A DNA stretch of 7,158 nt, taken from positions 1 to 7,158 of the forward strand of contig VGFB01000198.1 of the NCBI GenBank assembly GCA_016869015.1, in the 5' to 3' direction. Within the stretch, counting starts at the first letter, position 1. Each line of letters opens with the position of its first letter. The position numbers and the translations under genes were made by a program. Of this stretch, positions 5,571-7,158 are shown in pieces. The notes below the pieces were generated by a model. The model made no database searches and was not told the DNA's origin. It worked only from the letters and a program-made list of their open reading frames with translations. This DNA is from Armatimonadota bacterium. Lineage in GTDB: Bacteria; Armatimonadota; Zipacnadia; Zipacnadales; VGFC01.

Positions 5571-7158
5571 TCAGTCCGTCCTCTGGATGAAGTCCAACGG
5601 CCGGCCGTCAGGATCGGTGATGCGGAGACAAACCAGCCAGCCGAGCCCGTCGTTCCCCACCTTCACGAGAATCCCGTTGCGCCCGGCGACGAGTTGGGCG
5701 TTCACGGTGTTGTCGTCGATGGTGATGGAGCGGTTGTCGGGGTATGTGTAGATGACCTGGCCATTCAGCCAGATCTTCTCATTGTCGTCGCTGCCCGTCT
5801 TGAGGAGTACCGCGTGGTCGCGGTCGACCGTCACCTCAGCGTAGAGGTAGGCGGTCACGTCCCGATCGGGCTGCACGAAGGAGTTGAGGTCCACGAGGCC
5901 GGACACATCGGGGGTATGGTGCTTCACCCACTTCAGCCCGTTGATCTCGGCCGCCAGGTCCACTCCCCGCTCGGGCGGGTACTCTCGGGCGATGTCGTGT
6001 CCGGGGAAGGGGCCGATCACCCACCAGTGCGTCACGAACCCGACTAACGCCGCCGGGTCGATGTCCACCCCGAGCTCGCGGAGCTTGGCGGTGGCCGCCG
6101 CCCGCGTCTGGCGGGTAGCATCCAGGTCGAGGACCTTGCGCAGCATCCCCACGGCGCGCTCGGCCTGGCCCTGATCGGCGATCCGACCGGCGGCAGTCAC
6201 GTACGCGGCCAGCGCGGCCTCTCGGACGGACCGAATCGGGCCGGCCCGTCCATCGGTCGGAGGGGTGGCCCGGCCAAGGACCGCGAGCGCATTCAGTGCC
6301 TGGTGGCGCATGTGGTCAGCCGCCGCGAGGTCGAGGGCTCGCGCGTAGGCGTCGAGGGGCACGTCCCGGGCTGCTCTCCAGCGCTCGTTGCCGAGTTCGA
6401 GGTACACCTCCGCGACGCTCGCCAGCTCCGGCACCGTTCCGGTCGCCCCGAGCGCACGGAGCGTCTCCTCCGCCTCGGGCCCGTTCACGCGGCCGAGCCG
6501 CCGGAGGGCCTCCCAGCGCACCCTCGGGTCGGAGTCCTTGCCCGCCGCCTCCAAGGCCTCCGCCGCCTGGGCGCGCTCGTCCCGGCGACGGGCGGCGTCC
6601 GCGCGGGCGGCCTGGGCGGCTTGCACGAGGGCGTCGTTGTGGACGAAACTCTCCTTGGCCGGTGGCCTGGCCGTGGCCAGAGCGGCGAGCGCGCGCAGCG
6701 CCCGGGAGTGGACCTCATCGGTAGTCGCCAGATCGAGGGCCTGGGCATACGCCTCAAGCGGCGCGTCTTGGGCCGCCTTCCATTGCCGGTCTCCGAGGTC
6801 CAGGTAGAGCTCCGCTGCCCTGGCTTTCGCCTCCATCGATCCGGCCTCTGCCGCGGCGCCCAGCGCCTCCTCGAACTCGGGCCCGGTCGTCCGACCGAGC
6901 AACCGGAGGGCCTCCAGACGCACCTCGGGGTTGGGGTCCCTGGTCGCCGCGTCGAGCACGTCCGTCGCCGGAGCTCCGCTGGGACCCTGCGGGGCGCTCA
7001 TCCTGGACAGACACCGGCCGGCGGCTTCCCGTACGGACCGGTCGCGGTCGGCGAGGAACGGGAAGACCGCGGGGGCGTCCGCAGCCGTGCCCAGCTTGGT
7101 GACGCGCGCCAGGAGCGCGCACTTTCCGCCGCTGGTCGGAGCGGTCTTGAGGGCGAGC
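5571..7158 (-). CDS. HEAT-repeat protein with C-terminal galactose-binding-like jelly-roll domain (5' truncated by window)
   Basis: The frame stays open from the TGA at 5571-5573 to the window edge, giving 528 visible residues. The ATG at 7001 is internal: the 52 codons before it encode more HEAT-like sequence (AVFPFLADRDRSVREAAGRCL), so the true start lies outside. Numbering from the first full codon at 7157, residues about 1-370 are helical repeats: HEAT units (DP.P.VR.EALR.LGR) alternating with TPR-like helices (AE.YL.LG...W.AA.D.PL.AYA.ALDLA). Residues 74-184 and 208-318 are a duplication. Residues about 373-520 form a beta-sandwich opening with HWWVIGPFPG and containing TGSDDNEKIWLNG at 454-466. 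From general knowledge, this pairing of HEAT repeats with a 'WW..GPFP ... GSDD...WLNG' domain occurs in large secreted or periplasmic proteins of Planctomycetota and similar groups. Function is unknown; a scaffold or glycan-binding role is an inference. It converges on the plus-strand genes, leaving 31 bases between stops. Confidence 0.85.
   Translation of the reverse strand, partial: LALKTAPTSGGKCALLARVTKLGTAADAPAVFPFLADRDRSVREAAGRCLSRMSAPQGPSGAPATDVLDAATRDPNPEVRLEALRLLGRTTGPEFEEALGAAAEAGSMEAKARAAELYLDLGDRQWKAAQDAPLEAYAQALDLATTDEVHSRALRALAALATARPPAKESFVHNDALVQAAQAARADAARRRDERAQAAEALEAAGKDSDPRVRWEALRRLGRVNGPEAEETLRALGATGTVPELASVAEVYLELGNERWRAARDVPLDAYARALDLAAADHMRHQALNALAVLGRATPPTDGRAGPIRSVREAALAAYVTAAGRIADQGQAERAVGMLRKVLDLDATRQTRAAATAKLRELGVDIDPAALVGFVTHWWVIGPFPGHDIAREYPPERGVDLAAEINGLKWVKHHTPDVSGLVDLNSFVQPDRDVTAYLYAEVTVDRDHAVLLKTGSDDNEKIWLNGQVIYTYPDNRSITIDDNTVNAQLVAGRNGILVKVGNDGLGWLVCLRITDPDGRPLDFIQRTD
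6204..6536 (-). repeat. HEAT/TPR-like module, copy 2 of a 134-residue tandem repeat
   Basis: Encodes visible residues 208-318 of the minus-strand gene, the partner of the copy at 6606-6938. A VREAA.. helix near its end also occurs just before copy 1, near 7035, which suggests that at least part of a further copy precedes the window edge. A more divergent partial unit (AVGMLRKVLDLDATRQTRAAATAKLREL) follows before the jelly-roll domain. Confidence 0.8.
6606..6938 (-). repeat. HEAT/TPR-like module, copy 1 of a 134-residue tandem repeat
   Basis: Encodes visible residues 74-184 of the minus-strand gene. It aligns without gaps with the copy at 6204-6536. By hand count 48 of the first 90 residues are identical, including EALR.LGR.GPE.EE, YL.LG, AYA.ALDLA and the W of the TPR-like helix. 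Similarity is still visible at DNA level at an offset of 402 bases. Confidence 0.8.

Overview
The window is dense, G+C-rich bacterial coding sequence with five genes: a gene tail at the left edge, three complete genes on the plus strand, and a gene on the minus strand that runs off the right edge. Third codon positions are almost all G or C, so long open frames appear on every strand. The real genes were chosen by protein content, start signals and junctions. The protein types (secreted right-handed beta-helices with the tail PIPFDEIGLYDDDLR, FlgD-type C-terminal Ig domains, GH95 glycosidase, HEAT repeats fused to a jelly roll) suggest a carbohydrate-degrading bacterium of the Armatimonadota, Planctomycetota, Hydrogenedentota or a similar lineage. 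That placement is inferred from gene content only; no marker gene is present.

Layout: 1-116 is the C-terminus of a beta-helix protein. 141-2144 encodes a secreted beta-helix protein with a C-terminal FlgD-like domain. 2154-4976 encodes a GH95 glycoside hydrolase (alpha-L-fucosidase/alpha-L-galactosidase family) with an N-terminal jelly-roll domain. 5048-5539 encodes a small protein with a receiver-like layout that lacks the usual phosphorylation residues. Convergent to these, 5571-7158 (minus) encodes the C-terminal 528 residues of a HEAT-repeat protein with a 134-residue internal duplication and a terminal galactose-binding-like jelly roll.

The first three genes look like one transcription unit: gaps are 24 and 9 bases, and the second stop codon and third start codon are separated by only three codons in the same frame. 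Two beta-helix proteins beside an exo-acting GH95 enzyme fit extracellular or periplasmic attack on a fucose- or L-galactose-bearing glycan. No transporter, regulator or sulfatase is visible to confirm a full utilisation locus. The small receiver-like gene has its own good ribosome binding site after a 71-base gap and may or may not belong to the same transcript.

I found no RNA gene, CRISPR array, insertion sequence or convincing terminator, and no stretch over 300 bases without a gene. The window reads mostly as an ordinary glycan-degradation neighbourhood. The points most worth checking are the GH95 specificity residue, the degenerate receiver-like protein and the duplicated HEAT module.
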